Of a stretch of DNA of 50,289 nt, positions 49,495-50,289 are shown piece after piece. The position numbers were made by a program, and so were the translations under genes. Each line of letters begins with the position of its first letter. Position 1 is the first letter of the stretch. Origin of the DNA: Scatosoma sp045660265. Lineage in GTDB: Bacteria > Bacillota > Clostridia > Christensenellales > Borkfalkiaceae. The stretch is from NCBI GenBank assembly GCA_045660265.1, contig JAZRDM010000045.1, forward strand, positions 1 to 50,289. The letters are read 5' to 3'. Below the pieces are notes generated by a model. The model worked only from the letters and a program-made list of their open reading frames with translations, was not told the DNA's origin and searched no databases.

Positions 49495-49511
49495 GAGTAA
49501 AAAATTTACTC
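49495..49511. promoter_or_regulatory. Inverted repeat upstream of the HAD-kinase fusion
   Basis: GAGTAAA-AAA-TTTACTC, a perfect 7-base inverted repeat in the leader downstream of the minus-strand promoter. It could be an operator or a leader hairpin. Confidence 0.4.
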
Positions 49512-49527
49512 TTTAAAATAGAGATAT

Positions 49528-49556
49528 ATTATATAGGAAAATTTTACAAAAAGCAA
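49528..49556 (-). promoter_or_regulatory. Sigma-A promoter of the HAD-kinase fusion
   Basis: Minus strand TTGCTT (49551-49556), 17 bases, TATAAT (49528-49533). Confidence 0.75.
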
Positions 49557-49618
49557 TAGGTTTTTCAAAAAATACCAGCAAAATCGGGCGAAAAATTAGA
49601 AAAATATAAAAAAAATTA

Positions 49619-49647
49619 TTGACGAATGGAGTGTTATATTGTAAAAT
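49619..49647 (+). promoter_or_regulatory. Sigma-A promoter of mscL
   Basis: TTGACG 49619-49624, 17 bases, TAAAAT 49642-49647. Confidence 0.8.
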
Positions 49648-49680
49648 GATAAAAGAAATTCGCATAAGAAGAGGAGTTAT

Positions 49681-50289
49681 ATGGAGAAAAAATTGAGTGC
49701 AATTGGAAAATTTTTTGAAGAGTTTAAAAAGTTTATCACCCGCGGTAACGTGTTGGATATGTCCGTTGGTGTTATCGTCGGCGGTGCATTTACGGGTATT
49801 GTCAACGGCTTGACGAACAATATTTTACAACCGCTTATCAACTGGATTTTGGCATTGATTATCGGGAAAGACGGTTTGACGGGAGCTATCACAATGCTTT
49901 CGCCTGCTATGACGGACGTATTAGACGCAAACGGTGCGGTAATAGGAAGCGAGTTGGATTTGGCAAACTCTATCTATATCGATTGGGGCGCGTTTATTTC
50001 GGCAATCATCAACTTCCTTTTGATTGCTATCGTGCTGTTTTCTATCGTGAAAGTCATGAACAACCTTGCGGATATGAGCGAACAAATGTGGAATAATCCC
50101 GAATGGAACAAACGCAAAGCGATTGCGAAAATCCGTTATGAAGAACACATGACGAAAAAGCAAGCGAAGGCGGAATGGCTCAAACGCTTTGAAGCGGAAA
50201 AGGCGCGTCTTGCGGAAGAAAAACGCCTTGCGGAAGAAAAAGCAGCCAAAGAGAAAGCGGAAGCGGACAAAAAGGCGATGCAAAACACC
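49681..50289 (+). CDS. mscL: Large-conductance mechanosensitive channel MscL (cut by window edge)
   Basis: Pressure-relief channel of the cell membrane. The frame from ATG 49681, after GAGGAG, is open to the window end (203 codons, no stop). Seen: FFEEFKKFITRGNVLDMSVGVIVGGAFTGIVNGL (helix 1), an extracellular loop, and helix 2 with DWGAFISAIINFLLIAIVLFSIVKVMNNL. After the usual end comes an extra charged coiled-coil tail (KIRYEEHMTKKQAKAEW, then Ala/Glu/Lys repeats), so it exceeds the usual 130-150 residues. Confidence 0.95.
   Translation, partial: MEKKLSAIGKFFEEFKKFITRGNVLDMSVGVIVGGAFTGIVNGLTNNILQPLINWILALIIGKDGLTGAITMLSPAMTDVLDANGAVIGSELDLANSIYIDWGAFISAIINFLLIAIVLFSIVKVMNNLADMSEQMWNNPEWNKRKAIAKIRYEEHMTKKQAKAEWLKRFEAEKARLAEEKRLAEEKAAKEKAEADKKAMQNT

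Overview
The window reads as a chromosomal segment of a spore-forming member of the Firmicutes (Clostridia-like). The evidence is the gene content: gerA/gerB/gerC, spoIIR, sleB and ypeB; the gene orders greA-lysS, pcrA-ligA and yicC-gmk-rpoZ-priA-def-fmt-rsmB-rlmN-rpe-thiN; and strong GGAGG-type ribosome binding sites with TTGACA-17-TATAAT promoters. I cannot name a genus. I see no tRNA, rRNA, phage, transposase or CRISPR array.

Layout. 1-533: tandem structured repeat array. 548-4099: aminotransferase, greA, lysS. 4292-7246: membrane protein, Orn/Lys/Arg-decarboxylase-like protein, tmk. 7281-11218 (minus): gerABC spore germination receptor operon, lying inside what is normally a tmk...trmN6-rsmI cluster. 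11336-13733: trmN6-like, rsmI, zinc peptidase. 13734-14114: second repeat array. 14202-16329 (minus): glycolytic gap and fba. 16804-17666: rplM-rpsI. 17718-22122: small proteins, a large lipoprotein, an acidic zinc-ribbon protein, two tiny overlapping genes and rubrerythrin. 22277-26129: trmL, then the sporulation/germination set spoIIR-sleB-ypeB. 26180-30508: TRIC-family channel, LRR surface protein, membrane-ASCH fusion, ferritin-like protein. 30619-32994: small redox/acetyltransferase operon. 32995-33533: third repeat array. 33670-38832: rpsU, pcrA, ligA. 39037-48284: long housekeeping operon (yicC to thiN), split after rpoZ by a terminator and a fourth repeat array (40758-40965). 48338-49447 (minus): HAD-guanylate-kinase-like fusion. 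49681-end: mscL, cut by the window edge.

The two most interesting signals are not genes. First, a family of intergenic arrays (1-533, 13734-14114, 22787-22965, 32995-33533, 40758-40965) is built from alternating hairpins. The nested central hairpin has at least five different sequences but keeps its pairing (compensatory changes in both stems), and a terminal module keeps its loop while its stem covaries. All copies share one orientation, and the four whose left flank is visible follow plus-strand genes. Second, a 21-base dispersed motif (GGGGGCAGG, a variable core, then TGAAT) occurs about 13 times on both strands. It lies in intergenic gaps and mostly in linker or tail regions of proteins, where it almost always uses the single reading frame that is open in its consensus.

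All calls come from reading the sequence by eye. Family names rest on recognised motifs, not on database searches.
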